Part shown: positions 56,286-64,000 of the stretch, one piece after another | Layout of the letters: every line of letters begins with the position of its first letter | Numbering within the stretch: position 1 is the first letter of the stretch | Assembly: GCF_900166585.1 (NCBI RefSeq) | Contig: NZ_FVZC01000006.1 | Coordinates: forward strand, 10,001-74,000 | Origin: Mesobacillus jeotgali | GTDB lineage: Bacteria > Bacillota > Bacilli > Bacillales > Cytobacillaceae | DNA: 64,000 nucleotides | Direction of reading: 5' to 3' | Translations under genes and position numbers: made by a program | Notes under the pieces: model-generated | What the model was told of the DNA's origin: nothing | The model's database searches: none | The model's input: the letters and a program-made list of their open reading frames with translations, nothing else

Positions 56286-57296
56286 ATGGATTTCCGAGAA
56301 ATGATGGAATCAAAGTATCGGGATTTACTTGACAATTATATTAAAGAGCAATCCGAACAAGCATTGTATGCAGGGCAGAAATTCAGCCGGAAGTCAATTG
56401 AACACAAAATTGCACCGGAAGAAATCATCAGCCTGCATAAAAGCTTGCTTCTTGAAATGTATCCTGAACTTCCAGAGGATATTATGCACTCTTTTGATAT
56501 TCTTCTCGAAGTGATGATCGGCTATGGTATTGCTTACCGTGAGCATCAGAGCTTAAGGCACCAGCAGGAAGAATTAAGATCTGAAATGGAGATTGCCGCC
56601 AATGTTCAGCAAACCTTGCTAGGCACAAATATCCCTTCCGTTCCCGGAATCGATATTGGCGCAATCAGCGTTCCAGCAAAACATATGAACGGTGACTACT
56701 TTCACTTTGTCCAGGATGAAAACGACAATATAAGTGTCGCAATTGCTGATGTAATCGGAAAAGGTATCCCAGCAGCGCTTTGTATGTCCATGATCAAGTA
56801 TGCGATGGACAGCCTGCCAGAAAACCGGCTCGATCCAAGCAGCATCCTGGAGAATCTGAACAGGGTCGTTGAGCAGAACGTTGACCCAAGTATGTTCATT
56901 ACGATGTTTTATGGAATGTTCAATCCTTCCAATAATATCTTTTATTATGCTTCGGCAGGGCATGAGCCTGGTTTCTATTACGATTCCAAGAAGAAGGAAT
57001 TCTCCGAGCTGACAGCAAGGGGCTTGTTGCTTGGTGTGGATAAGCGGACGAAGTATACCCAGTATGAAAAAGAAATTCATGCAGGGGATATGGTGATCCT
57101 GATGTCTGATGGAGTGACTGAGTGCAGAACGGAAGAGGGTTTCATCGAGAAGGAAACATTAATCGGATATATAAATAAATATATTCATTTAAATGCTCAG
57201 GAAATTGTCAATAATATCTTTAGGGAACTTGAAAAACTTCAGCATTTCCAATTGCGTGATGATTTTACCTTGATCATTTTAAAAAGGGATGTTTAA
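56286..57296 (+). CDS. rsbU: Phosphatase RsbU (PP2C type)
   Basis: 336 aa. N-terminal helical RsbT-binding domain (1-85), then SpoIIE/PP2C phosphatase with metal-binding Asp in MNGDYFHF, IADVIGKGIPAAL, VILMSDGVTE and RDDFTLIIL. Dephosphorylates RsbV-P. ATG 56286 is preceded by GGGGGAAA. Its stop codon is part of the sigma-B promoter of rsbV. Confidence 0.95.
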   Translation: MDFREMMESKYRDLLDNYIKEQSEQALYAGQKFSRKSIEHKIAPEEIISLHKSLLLEMYPELPEDIMHSFDILLEVMIGYGIAYREHQSLRHQQEELRSEMEIAANVQQTLLGTNIPSVPGIDIGAISVPAKHMNGDYFHFVQDENDNISVAIADVIGKGIPAALCMSMIKYAMDSLPENRLDPSSILENLNRVVEQNVDPSMFITMFYGMFNPSNNIFYYASAGHEPGFYYDSKKKEFSELTARGLLLGVDKRTKYTQYEKEIHAGDMVILMSDGVTECRTEEGFIEKETLIGYINKYIHLNAQEIVNNIFRELEKLQHFQLRDDFTLIILKRDV

Positions 57297-57316
57297 TCAG
57301 GTTCCGTATCGGGTAA
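57291..57316 (+). promoter_or_regulatory. Sigma-B promoter of rsbV-rsbW-sigB-rsbX
   Basis: GTTTAA-N14-GGGTAA; the -35 includes the TAA stop of rsbU. Gives the known positive autoregulation of sigB. Confidence 0.92.
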
Positions 57317-57353
57317 ATCAAAAGAGCAATTGAATTGTAAAGGGTGGTCATTT

Positions 57354-57686
57354 ATGAATATTTCGATAGATGTAAAAGAAACAGAATCAAAATTAGCAGT
57401 TAAGGTAAGCGGCGAAATTGATGCATATACAGCTCCACAGCTACGTGAAAAGCTTTTTCCTATGTCCGAAAAAGAGGGCGTGAAGATGGTTGTAGACCTT
57501 TCAGAGGTCAATTATATGGATAGTACCGGGCTTGGAGTATTTGTAGGAGTATTCAAAAACGTACGCGCACATAACGGCGAGTTCAAAATCGTCGGATTGT
57601 CCGAACGTTTACAAAGACTTTTTGAAATCACCGGCTTAGCCGACATTATCGATATAAACAGCCAGATTGAGGGTGGAGTGCAATGA
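57354..57686 (+). CDS. rsbV: Anti-anti-sigma factor RsbV
   Basis: 110 aa STAS protein with regulatory Ser57 in NYMDSTGLGVFVG. Unphosphorylated it captures RsbW and frees sigma-B. ATG 57354 after AAAGGGTGG. Overlaps rsbW (ATGA). Confidence 0.96.
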   Translation: MNISIDVKETESKLAVKVSGEIDAYTAPQLREKLFPMSEKEGVKMVVDLSEVNYMDSTGLGVFVGVFKNVRAHNGEFKIVGLSERLQRLFEITGLADIIDINSQIEGGVQ

Positions 57687-58156
57687 ACCAGTCATTTGAC
57701 TATATAGAGATGAAAATCCCGGCTAAACCGGAGTTTGTAGGCGTGATTCGTTTGACTCTTTCTGGTATCGCGAGCCGTATGGGTTTTTCATATGATGAAA
57801 TTGAAGATCTTAAGATCGCTACCAGCGAAGCTTGTACCAACGCTGTGCAGCATGCTTATAAAAATAATGAAAACGGCGAAGTCATCATTGGGTTTGGATT
57901 GTATGAAGACAAGCTTGAAGTGATGGTTGCAGATAACGGCCAAAGCTTTGATTTCCATTCAGCGCGTCAGGGGCTCGGTCCTTACGACCAGAATAGTTCC
58001 GTTGAATTCCTTCGCGAAGGAGGCTTGGGACTGTATCTGATCGAAACCTTGATGGACGAGGTTCGTATCCATCACAAAGAGGGCGTCACGGTCTTTATGA
58101 CCAAGTACCGAGAAGGAGAGCAGGTGGAGAGAGATGCAGAGACAATCTCAACCTAA
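57683..58156 (+). CDS. rsbW: Anti-sigma factor / kinase RsbW
   Basis: 157 aa GHKL kinase. N box SEACTNAVQHAYK, G1 VADNGQSFD, G2 REGGLGLYLIETLMDEV. Binds sigma-B and phosphorylates RsbV. Its last 23 bases overlap sigB. Confidence 0.96.
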   Translation: MNQSFDYIEMKIPAKPEFVGVIRLTLSGIASRMGFSYDEIEDLKIATSEACTNAVQHAYKNNENGEVIIGFGLYEDKLEVMVADNGQSFDFHSARQGLGPYDQNSSVEFLREGGLGLYLIETLMDEVRIHHKEGVTVFMTKYREGEQVERDAETIST

Positions 58157-58928
58157 GCAGAGGCCAAAAGAAGAGATTAATGAATTAATCAAAGCCTACC
58201 AGCTGCATGAGGATGCAGACGCCCAAAATGAGCTGGTCCTTCACTATCAAAACCTTGTCGAAACAATCGCGAGAAAATACTCAAAGGGAAGGTCGTTCCA
58301 TGAGGATATATTCCAGGTTGGGATGATTGGACTTTTAGGAGCAATCCGCCGTTATGATGAAACATTCGGTAAAAGCTTTGAAGCATTTGCCGTACCAACC
58401 ATTATTGGTGAAATCAAAAGATTTTTAAGAGATAAAACATGGAGTGTCCATGTACCGCGCAGGATAAAGGAGCTTGGTCCAAAAATCAAGACGACCGTCG
58501 AGGATTTGACCACCCAGCTGCACCGCTCTCCGCGAGTGGATGAAATTGCAGATGCACTTGAGGTTTCCGAAGAAGAAGTTTTGGAAGCCATGGAAATGGG
58601 CAAAAGCTACCAGGCACTATCTGTTGACCATTCCATTGAAGCCGATTCCGACGGCGGAACAGTCACCCTGTTGGATATCGTCGGAAACATTGATGAAGGC
58701 TATGAAAAAATCAACCAGAGAATGGTGCTTGAAAAAGTACTGCATGTGCTGAGCGAGCGCGAAAAGTTAATTATCCAATATACCTACCTTGACAACCTGA
58801 GCCAGAAAGAGGCCGGAGACAAGCTTGGTATTTCACAGATGCATGTATCAAGACTTCAAAGAAGAGCCATTAAAAAGCTTCAAGAAGCGATCCATGCTGA
58901 AAACAACAATTCGGAGTACATTACATGA
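58134..58928 (+). CDS. sigB: General stress sigma factor sigma-B
   Basis: 264 aa SigB/SigF-type factor. Region 2 (ENLVETIARKYSKG-like LVETIARKYSKGRSFHEDIFQVGMIGLLGAI, RYDETFGKSFEAFAVPTIIGEIKRFLRDKTWSVHVPRR), region 3 (LTTQLHRSPRVDEIA) and region 4 helix-turn-helix (LSQKEAGDKLGISQMHVSRLQRRAIKKL). ATG with AAGGAGAGCAGG upstream. Overlaps rsbX (ATGA). Confidence 0.97.
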   Translation: MQRQSQPKQRPKEEINELIKAYQLHEDADAQNELVLHYQNLVETIARKYSKGRSFHEDIFQVGMIGLLGAIRRYDETFGKSFEAFAVPTIIGEIKRFLRDKTWSVHVPRRIKELGPKIKTTVEDLTTQLHRSPRVDEIADALEVSEEEVLEAMEMGKSYQALSVDHSIEADSDGGTVTLLDIVGNIDEGYEKINQRMVLEKVLHVLSEREKLIIQYTYLDNLSQKEAGDKLGISQMHVSRLQRRAIKKLQEAIHAENNNSEYIT

Positions 58929-59521
58929 TCCAACAGTTCAAAGACAAAATAGAACTTTATGCTTACCAGACAATCAAAGAAGGTAAATTAGAGTGCGGTG
59001 ACAGTTACTATTATACAGCCACCGATGATTATTTTGTCTGTGTGGTAGCAGATGGACTGGGGTCAGGACAGTACGCGCATGAAGCATCTGCGGCGGTCGT
59101 TTCCGTTGTCGAACAGCACCATCATGAAGATGTTGATACACTCATGCGGTACTGCAACAACATTCTGGTGCAAAAACGCGGAGCGGCTGTCTCGATCTTC
59201 AAGGTTTTCTTCGAAAGCCGTCAATTCGTATACAGCTGCGTTGGAAATATCCGTTTCTTCCTCTACGCGCCAAACGGCAAATTAACATACCCTTTGCCAG
59301 TCACCGGCTATCTATCAGGGAAGCCGCAAGTATTCCACACACAAAGATTTGTTTACGAGCAGGACTCAAAATTCCTGATCTATTCAGACGGTTTTGATAT
59401 CCACGGCGCGAAATCACTCTTAAAGGGGTACCGTTCCGTAGGTGCCATTGCCGAACAAATCAAAAGTGAATACGCAAACTCAATGGATGATGCAACTTTT
59501 ATTGTGGGAAGTCTACTATAG
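58925..59521 (+). CDS. rsbX: Feedback phosphatase RsbX
   Basis: 198 aa PP2C-like phosphatase that resets the stressosome by dephosphorylating RsbS/RsbR. Metal-binding Asp in LECGDSYYYT and VVADGLGSGQYAHEAS; C-terminal SMDDATFIVGSL. Completes the eight-gene operon. Confidence 0.95.
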   Translation: MIQQFKDKIELYAYQTIKEGKLECGDSYYYTATDDYFVCVVADGLGSGQYAHEASAAVVSVVEQHHHEDVDTLMRYCNNILVQKRGAAVSIFKVFFESRQFVYSCVGNIRFFLYAPNGKLTYPLPVTGYLSGKPQVFHTQRFVYEQDSKFLIYSDGFDIHGAKSLLKGYRSVGAIAEQIKSEYANSMDDATFIVGSLL

Positions 59522-59546
59522 CAGGTGGACTTCTTTTTGTTTTTTT
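59508..59546 (+). terminator. Terminator of the sigB operon
   Basis: AAGTCTAC...GTGGACTT followed by CTTTTTGTTTTTTTT; overlaps the rsbX stop. Confidence 0.8.
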
Positions 59547-59676
59547 TACAGGGATTCAAAAGGCAGGATAAAAGCTTGGCTGAAAGGTTGCATAACCTGA
59601 ACTGTAAACCATCCGCCAGTTTTGGTACACTAGTAAAGTGACGAAAAATACCAATAAGATTATGGAGGATTGTCTC

Positions 59677-61851
59677 TTGACTCAAACAATGGATAAGCAA
59701 GACCAATATGTAAAGATCATTGCCAAAGAGCAATCGTTAACAGCCAAACAGGTGCAAAGCGTTATTTCATTGATTGGTGAAGGGAACACGGTTCCGTTCA
59801 TTGCCCGTTACCGAAAGGAAATGACAGGCGCCCTTGATGAAGTACAAATCCGCGACATCGTTGAAAGATGGCAATACATACAGAACTTAGAGCAGCGAAA
59901 AGAAGAAGTCATCAGGCTGATTGAGGAACAGGGAAAGCTGACAGATGAACTTAAGGCGAACATAGAGAAGTCAATCAAGCTTCAGGAAGTAGAAGACCTT
60001 TACCGGCCGTATAAGCAAAAAAGAAGGACGAAAGCAACGGTCGCAAAGGAGAAGGGCCTGGAACCGCTTGCCCTATGGATGCTGGATTTCCCGGTAAATG
60101 GCAGTCTGGAAGAAAAAGCCCTGGAGTTTTTATCTGACGAAAAAGGTGTTGAATCTGTCGAGGATGCAATTGCAGGCGCAAAGGACATCATCGCTGAAAT
60201 TGTTTCAGATGATGCAGACAGCCGCAAATGGATTCGGAATGAAACCTTTAAAACAGGCGCAATTGAATCGGCCGTTAAAAACAAAGAGCAGGATGAGAAA
60301 AATGTTTACGAGATGTATTATGAATACTCGGAGCCAGTCAATAAAGTGGTTCCTCACCGCATACTCGCGCTGAACCGCGGTGAAAAAGAAGAGCTCTTAA
60401 GAGTCTCAATCAAGCCAAAAACAGATGTGATTATGAGCTACCTTGAGCGCAAATGGATATCCAAAAATCATTCTGTTACAGCTGCATCGGTATCGGAAGC
60501 GGTCGAGGATGCTTACAAGCGTCTGATACAGCCTTCAATTGAACGTGAAATCAGGAATGAGCTGACAGAAAAAGCTGAAGAGCAGGCAATTCATATTTTT
60601 TCCGAAAACCTTCGTAAACTCCTTCTTCAACCGCCGTTAAAAGGAAAGGTTGTACTTGGGGTAGACCCGGCGTTCCGTACAGGATGCAAGTTAGCTGCTG
60701 TAGATGAAACAGGGAAAGTTTTAACGATCGGTGTGATATATCCGCATACTTCAGGTGCCAACAATACTGAAGCCCGCGGTAAGTTCATCAAAATCCTAAA
60801 AGAATATAATGTAGAAATGGTCGCAATTGGTAACGGTACAGCTTCAAGGGAAACGGAACAATTCGTATCGGATATCCTGAAGGAATTAGATAGAGAGATT
60901 TACTATCTCATCGTCAACGAAGCAGGTGCCAGTGTTTATTCTGCCTCTGACCTTGCACGGGAAGAGTTCCCGAACTATCAGGTTGAGGAAAGAAGCGCAG
61001 TTTCGATTGCTCGAAGATTGCAGGATCCTCTGGCAGAACTCGTTAAAATCGATCCTAAATCTGTTGGGGTAGGTCAATACCAGCATGATGTAAGCCAGAA
61101 AAAACTTTCCGATTCCCTGACGTTTGTTGTAGAAACAGCTGTTAACCAGGTAGGCGTAAATGTAAACACAGCTTCCTCTTCACTGTTGCAATATGTATCC
61201 GGCCTATCCAAGACTGTTGCTAATAACGTTGTTAAGAAGCGAGAAGAAGAAGGGAAGTTCACGAGCCGTGCACAGCTGAAGAAAATTCCGCGCCTAGGTG
61301 CTAAAACATATGAACAGGCAATCGGCTTCCTTCGGGTCATCGATGGGAAGGAACCACTAGACCGCACCGGTATCCACCCTGAAAGCTACGGTGAGGTTAA
61401 GCAGCTGCTGGACAGTCTTGGCTTTAAAACATCAGATTTAGGGACACCTGCCCTGAAAGAAGCTCTTGGAAAAATAAATATTGACGAGACAGCCGGTCAG
61501 CTGGGGATAGGAAAACTGACACTCAAAGACATTATCGATGCTCTCGTCCGGCCAGAAAGAGATCCTCGAGATGAATTGCCGGCGCCGCTGCTTAAGAAAG
61601 ATGTCTTAAAGCTGGAGGATCTAAAATCAGGCATGGAGCTGCAGGGGACTGTACGAAATGTTGTTGATTTTGGAGCCTTTGTCGATATTGGAGTAAAACA
61701 GGATGGTCTGGTCCATATTTCGAAACTAAGCAATCGCTTTGTAAAACACCCATTGGACATTGTCTCTGTAGGAGATGTGGTAACAGTATGGGTTGACAGT
61801 GTAGACCAGAAAAAAGGCCGCGTCGCCTTGACGATGCTGAAGCCAGAATAA
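59677..61851 (+). CDS. tex: Tex-family RNA-binding transcription accessory protein
   Basis: 724 aa. Tex N-terminal helices (GEGNTVPFIARYRKEMTGALDEVQIRDI), YqgF/RuvC-like domain (VVLGVDPAFRTGCKLAAVDE), HhH motif region (NTASSSLLQYVSGLSKTVANNVV; FTSRAQLKKIPRLGAKTYEQAIGFLRV) and C-terminal S1 domain (GMELQGTVRNVVDFGAFVDIGVKQDGLVHISKL). TTG 59677, eight bases after GGAGG, is the start; B. subtilis YdcI is the counterpart. The longer frame begins in the promoter area. Confidence 0.95.
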   Translation: MTQTMDKQDQYVKIIAKEQSLTAKQVQSVISLIGEGNTVPFIARYRKEMTGALDEVQIRDIVERWQYIQNLEQRKEEVIRLIEEQGKLTDELKANIEKSIKLQEVEDLYRPYKQKRRTKATVAKEKGLEPLALWMLDFPVNGSLEEKALEFLSDEKGVESVEDAIAGAKDIIAEIVSDDADSRKWIRNETFKTGAIESAVKNKEQDEKNVYEMYYEYSEPVNKVVPHRILALNRGEKEELLRVSIKPKTDVIMSYLERKWISKNHSVTAASVSEAVEDAYKRLIQPSIEREIRNELTEKAEEQAIHIFSENLRKLLLQPPLKGKVVLGVDPAFRTGCKLAAVDETGKVLTIGVIYPHTSGANNTEARGKFIKILKEYNVEMVAIGNGTASRETEQFVSDILKELDREIYYLIVNEAGASVYSASDLAREEFPNYQVEERSAVSIARRLQDPLAELVKIDPKSVGVGQYQHDVSQKKLSDSLTFVVETAVNQVGVNVNTASSSLLQYVSGLSKTVANNVVKKREEEGKFTSRAQLKKIPRLGAKTYEQAIGFLRVIDGKEPLDRTGIHPESYGEVKQLLDSLGFKTSDLGTPALKEALGKINIDETAGQLGIGKLTLKDIIDALVRPERDPRDELPAPLLKKDVLKLEDLKSGMELQGTVRNVVDFGAFVDIGVKQDGLVHISKLSNRFVKHPLDIVSVGDVVTVWVDSVDQKKGRVALTMLKPE

Positions 61852-61857
61852 ACTAAA

Positions 61858-61893
61858 TCAAAAGACTGCGGTATAAACTGCAGTCTTTTTGCG
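61858..61893. terminator. Terminator between tex and cmpA
   Basis: AAAAGACTGC...GCAGTCTTTTT; serves the convergent tex and cmpA. Confidence 0.9.
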
Positions 61894-62004
61894 TTACTCT
61901 TGTTTCTTTCTATAAAAAAACCAACATTGATTTAAAAGTTTGATTTGATAACGATTTTTTTCATAGAAGGCTCGTTTCATTTGATTCTGGAACCAGACAG
62001 GCAT
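61894..62004 (-). CDS. cmpA: Cortex morphogenetic protein CmpA (36 aa)
   Basis: Short basic peptide MPVWFQNQMKRAFYEKN... with the diagnostic core YQIKLLNQCWFFYRKK, matching B. subtilis CmpA, which sits at this same place between ydcI and ydcK. CmpA is an adaptor that delivers SpoIVA to ClpXP to check coat assembly during sporulation. The start at 62004 lies eight bases after GGAGG; an ATG two codons earlier is too close. Strong evidence that the organism is a spore former. Confidence 0.93.
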   Translation of the reverse strand: MPVWFQNQMKRAFYEKNRYQIKLLNQCWFFYRKKQE

Positions 62005-62098
62005 AAACATTACCTCCTTAAGAGTAAGTACGCTAAAAGGTAACATTAATATATGCTATAATGGGTTGTCAGGTTTCTAAAAAGGCAGGAGTTTTCAA

Positions 62099-62575
62099 AT
62101 GACAGATCAAGAATTACAAAACCTCGTTAGTAAAATCTCCAATGACTTATTCCAAAAACGATTCAAGCATAAAGCTTTCTTCAATCCAAGGCTCCGTACA
62201 ACCGGAGGCAGATATATGCTGAATAGCCATAATATCGAAATCAACAAAAAGTATTTCGAGCAGCTTGGCAAAGAGGAGCTGATTGGAATTATCAAGCATG
62301 AGCTTTGTCATTATCATCTTCATCTTGAGGGAAAAGGCTACAAGCACAGAGACAAGGATTTTAGGAAATTATTGAAACAAGTAGGTGCACCGAGATTTTG
62401 TTCTACTCTGCCTGAGGAAAAGAAACGAAGGTCCAGAAGCCAGAAATTCATCATTTATCAATGCAGTAACTGTGAGTTGAACTATCGCCGGAAAAGATCC
62501 ATCAATACTGCAAAATATGTTTGTGGAAAATGCCGCGGCAAGCTTGTGAAAGTGAAAGAAATTATTATAGATTAA
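62099..62575 (+). CDS. ydcK: SprT-like zinc metalloprotein YdcK
   Basis: 158 aa. Zinc-binding HELCHYH (HExxH) and distal His (HRDKDF), plus a C-terminal zinc ribbon with CSNC and CGKC. Family of SprT/Spartan-type proteins; the bacterial role is unclear. ATG after AGGCAGGAG. Confidence 0.93.
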   Translation: MTDQELQNLVSKISNDLFQKRFKHKAFFNPRLRTTGGRYMLNSHNIEINKKYFEQLGKEELIGIIKHELCHYHLHLEGKGYKHRDKDFRKLLKQVGAPRFCSTLPEEKKRRSRSQKFIIYQCSNCELNYRRKRSINTAKYVCGKCRGKLVKVKEIIID

Positions 62576-62623
62576 GGTTTTTGAGTGTTTTTTCAGGTGA
62601 ACAAAAAAATATCAAAAACATGG

Positions 62624-62652
62624 TTGACTTTTGCTGGGCTGCTCCCTATAAT
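62624..62652 (+). promoter_or_regulatory. Promoter of the tRNA cluster
   Basis: TTGACT-N17-TATAAT, 55 bases before tRNA-Asn. Confidence 0.88.
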
Positions 62653-62706
62653 AGTAAGAGTCGATAAGACAACAGCACGAAATAAAGCTAGAAGAAATGC
62701 TGCTAT

Positions 62707-62781
62707 TCCGCAGTAGCTCAGTGGTAGAGCACTCGGCTGTTAACCGAGCGGTCGTAGGTTCGAATCCTACCTGCGGAGCCA
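62707..62781 (+). tRNA. tRNA-Asn (GTT)
   Basis: 75-base cloverleaf with encoded CCA; anticodon GTT in CTGTTAA; TTCGAAT T-loop. Confidence 0.97.
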
Positions 62782-62798
62782 TTATGTTTTAAAGGTAT

Positions 62799-62889
62799 GG
62801 GGAAGTACTCAAGAGGCTGAAGAGGCGCCCCTGCTAAGGGTGTAGGTCGGGTAACCGGCGCGAGGGTTCAAATCCCTCCTTCTCCGCCA
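62799..62889 (+). tRNA. tRNA-Ser (GCT)
   Basis: 91 bases with long variable arm; anticodon GCT in CTGCTAA; CCA encoded; one G-U in the acceptor stem. Confidence 0.96.
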
Positions 62890-62904
62890 GGACATTTCAT
62901 ATAT

Positions 62905-62979
62905 GGCCCCTTGGTCAAGCGGTTAAGACACCGCCCTTTCACGGCGGTAACACGGGTTCGAATCCCGTAGGGGTCACCA
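62905..62979 (+). tRNA. tRNA-Glu (TTC)
   Basis: 75 bases, anticodon TTC in CTTTCAC, CCA encoded. Confidence 0.96.
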
Positions 62980-63005
62980 TTTTGAAACACAACTTAATCA
63001 CAATT

Positions 63006-63081
63006 GGTCCCGTGGTGTAGCGGTTAACATGCCTGCCTGTCACGCAGGAGATCGCCGGTTCGATCCCGGTCGGGACCGCCA
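63006..63081 (+). tRNA. tRNA-Asp (GTC)
   Basis: 76 bases, anticodon GTC in CTGTCAC, CCA encoded. Confidence 0.97.
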
Positions 63082-63088
63082 TTTTTAT

Positions 63089-63163
63089 TGGGCTATAGCC
63101 AAGCGGTAAGGCAACGGACTTTGACTCCGTCATGCGTTGGTTCGAATCCAGCTAGCCCAGCCA
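63089..63163 (+). tRNA. tRNA-Gln (TTG)
   Basis: 75 bases, anticodon TTG in CTTTGAC, CCA encoded. Confidence 0.96.
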
Positions 63164-63171
63164 TTTTTTTT

Positions 63172-63247
63172 GAGCCATTAGCTCAGTCGGTAGAGCATCT
63201 GACTTTTAATCAGAGGGTCGAAGGTTCGAGTCCTTCATGGCTCACCA
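63172..63247 (+). tRNA. tRNA-Lys (TTT)
   Basis: 76 bases, anticodon TTT in CTTTTAA, CCA encoded. Confidence 0.97.
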
Positions 63248-63311
63248 AGATTTTTTCGCACAAGCGAAAATAATCTTCCTTATCTTCTGCTTCGGCGGAA
63301 CATTTGAATAT

Positions 63312-63396
63312 GCGGGTGTGGCGGAATTGGCAGACGCACCAGACTTAGGATCTGGCGCCGCAAGGCGTGGGGGTTCGACTCCCTTCACCCGCACCA
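63312..63396 (+). tRNA. tRNA-Leu (TAG)
   Basis: 85 bases with long variable arm; anticodon TAG in CTTAGGA; CCA encoded. Confidence 0.96.
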
Positions 63397-63455
63397 TTAA
63401 TTACCTATTGATTAATGTACTTGAATCAGTTAAGATTTAATCCTGTCATGTTAAT

Positions 63456-63541
<86 letters not shown>

Positions 63542-63550
63542 AAAAGGTTA

Positions 63551-63579
63551 TTGACACACTCAAATGGTTGTGTTAATAT
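63551..63579 (+). promoter_or_regulatory. Internal promoter within the tRNA cluster
   Basis: TTGACA-N17-TAATAT, 26 bases before tRNA-Arg; would drive tRNA-Arg, -Pro, -Gly and the rRNA operon. Confidence 0.75.
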
Positions 63580-63604
63580 ATAAAAGTTGTTATTAAAACA
63601 ATAT

Positions 63605-63681
<77 letters not shown>

Positions 63682-63698
63682 TATTTTTTCTCTAATAA

Positions 63699-63775
63699 CG
63701 GGGAGTAGCTCAGCTTGGTAGAGCACTTGGTTTGGGACCAAGGGGTCGCAGGTTCGAATCCTGTCTTCCCGACCA
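63699..63775 (+). tRNA. tRNA-Pro (TGG)
   Basis: 77 bases, anticodon TGG in TTTGGGA, CCA encoded. Confidence 0.96.
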
Positions 63776-63794
63776 TCAGCATCTAATATAATAC

Positions 63795-63868
63795 GCGGGT
63801 GTAGTTTACTGGTAAAACCTCAGCCTTCCAAGCTGATGTAGTGGGTTCGATTCCCATCACCCGCTCCA
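63795..63868 (+). tRNA. tRNA-Gly (TCC)
   Basis: 74 bases, anticodon TCC in CTTCCAA, CCA encoded. Confidence 0.96.
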
Positions 63869-63985
63869 TTATGATTGTTCTTTGAAAACTAAACAAACAA
63901 GCGTCAACAAACAATAAATTATTCATGGCTTCTATTATAGAAGAACATGAGCCAACGTTTTAACTTATGAGCTAACTCATAACTC
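63869..63985 (+). promoter_or_regulatory. rRNA operon leader with boxA-like element and hairpins
   Basis: TGTTCTTTGAAAACT at 63876-63890 is the usual Bacillus rrn antitermination/processing element. TTCTAT-T-ATAGAA (63930-63942) and TTATGAG-CTAA-CTCATAA (63965-63982) form stems, the latter followed by six T residues at the 16S boundary. Confidence 0.7.
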
Positions 63986-64000
63986 TTTTTTGGAGAGTTT
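63986..64000 (+). rRNA. 16S rRNA, first bases only
   Basis: TTTTTGGAGAGTTT matches the 5' end of Bacillus 16S rRNA (…GGAGAGTTTGATCCTGG); the gene continues beyond the window. Confidence 0.85.

Overview
This 64 kb window comes from a moderate-GC, spore-forming member of the Bacillaceae, probably a Bacillus/Mesobacillus-type soil bacterium. From about 43.8 kb to the end the order (cshA, uvsE, ydbS-ydbT, rhomboid, acpS, ydcC, alr, ndoAI-ndoA, rsbRA-S-T-U-V-W-sigB-rsbX, tex, cmpA, ydcK, tRNAs, rrn) is essentially the Bacillus subtilis alr-sigB region as I recall it. Translation signals are Gram-positive: strong AGGAGG sites and many TTG/GTG starts. Nearly every transcription unit ends in a clear intrinsic terminator.

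1-12.4 kb: the 3' end of glmS, a membrane diguanylate cyclase, two secreted hydrolases on the minus strand (S15/CocE type and M14 carboxypeptidase), a complete branched-chain amino acid ABC operon (livJHMGF) and an acetate symporter operon (DUF485-actP). 12.4-17.4 kb: a cold-shock protein with a long leader, a sporulation-type sensor kinase, mtnK plus a class II aldolase, and a 45-aa membrane peptide.

17.5-20.8 kb is the most unusual part. A MarR-type regulator is followed by a full-length stand-alone GyrB paralogue with no gyrA beside it, and a CarD-family RNA polymerase-binding protein converges on it. The palindrome TTGTCAA-N5-TTGACAA, or close versions of it, lies in the marR terminator, in front of gyrB2, and over the -35 of the carD promoter, so the three genes look like one local regulon. 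GyrB2 carries Asn where the TOPRIM motif EGDSAGG has Asp, the position of the classical E. coli GyrB D426N quinolone-resistance change.

21-32 kb: a multi-repeat mechanosensitive channel, an MCP, a mobile-looking patch (hydrolase, frameshifted lipoprotein, methyltransferase with a possible ATT start, Arr rifamycin ADP-ribosyltransferase), a TauE exporter, a frameshifted GNAT gene and a RodA-like polymerase. 32-36.4 kb: a cobalamin riboswitch controls btuF-btuC-btuD, with BtuD fused to a CbiZ amidohydrolase. 36.4-43.5 kb: a 51-bp tandem array, a SulP transporter followed by a decayed universal stress protein gene, ddl-murF split by a Bacillus intergenic repeat, and an esterase.

43.5-62.6 kb is the conserved chromosomal block. 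It includes the toxin-antitoxin pair ndoAI-ndoA and the complete stressosome/sigma-B operon, which has a textbook sigma-B promoter before rsbV and a matching sigma-B-like site before rsbRA. 62.7-64 kb: eleven tRNA genes lead directly into a 16S rRNA gene that begins at the window edge. At least five intergenic tandem arrays (units of about 20, 20, 21, 51 and 52 bp, all of different sequence) are a recurring feature of this chromosome.
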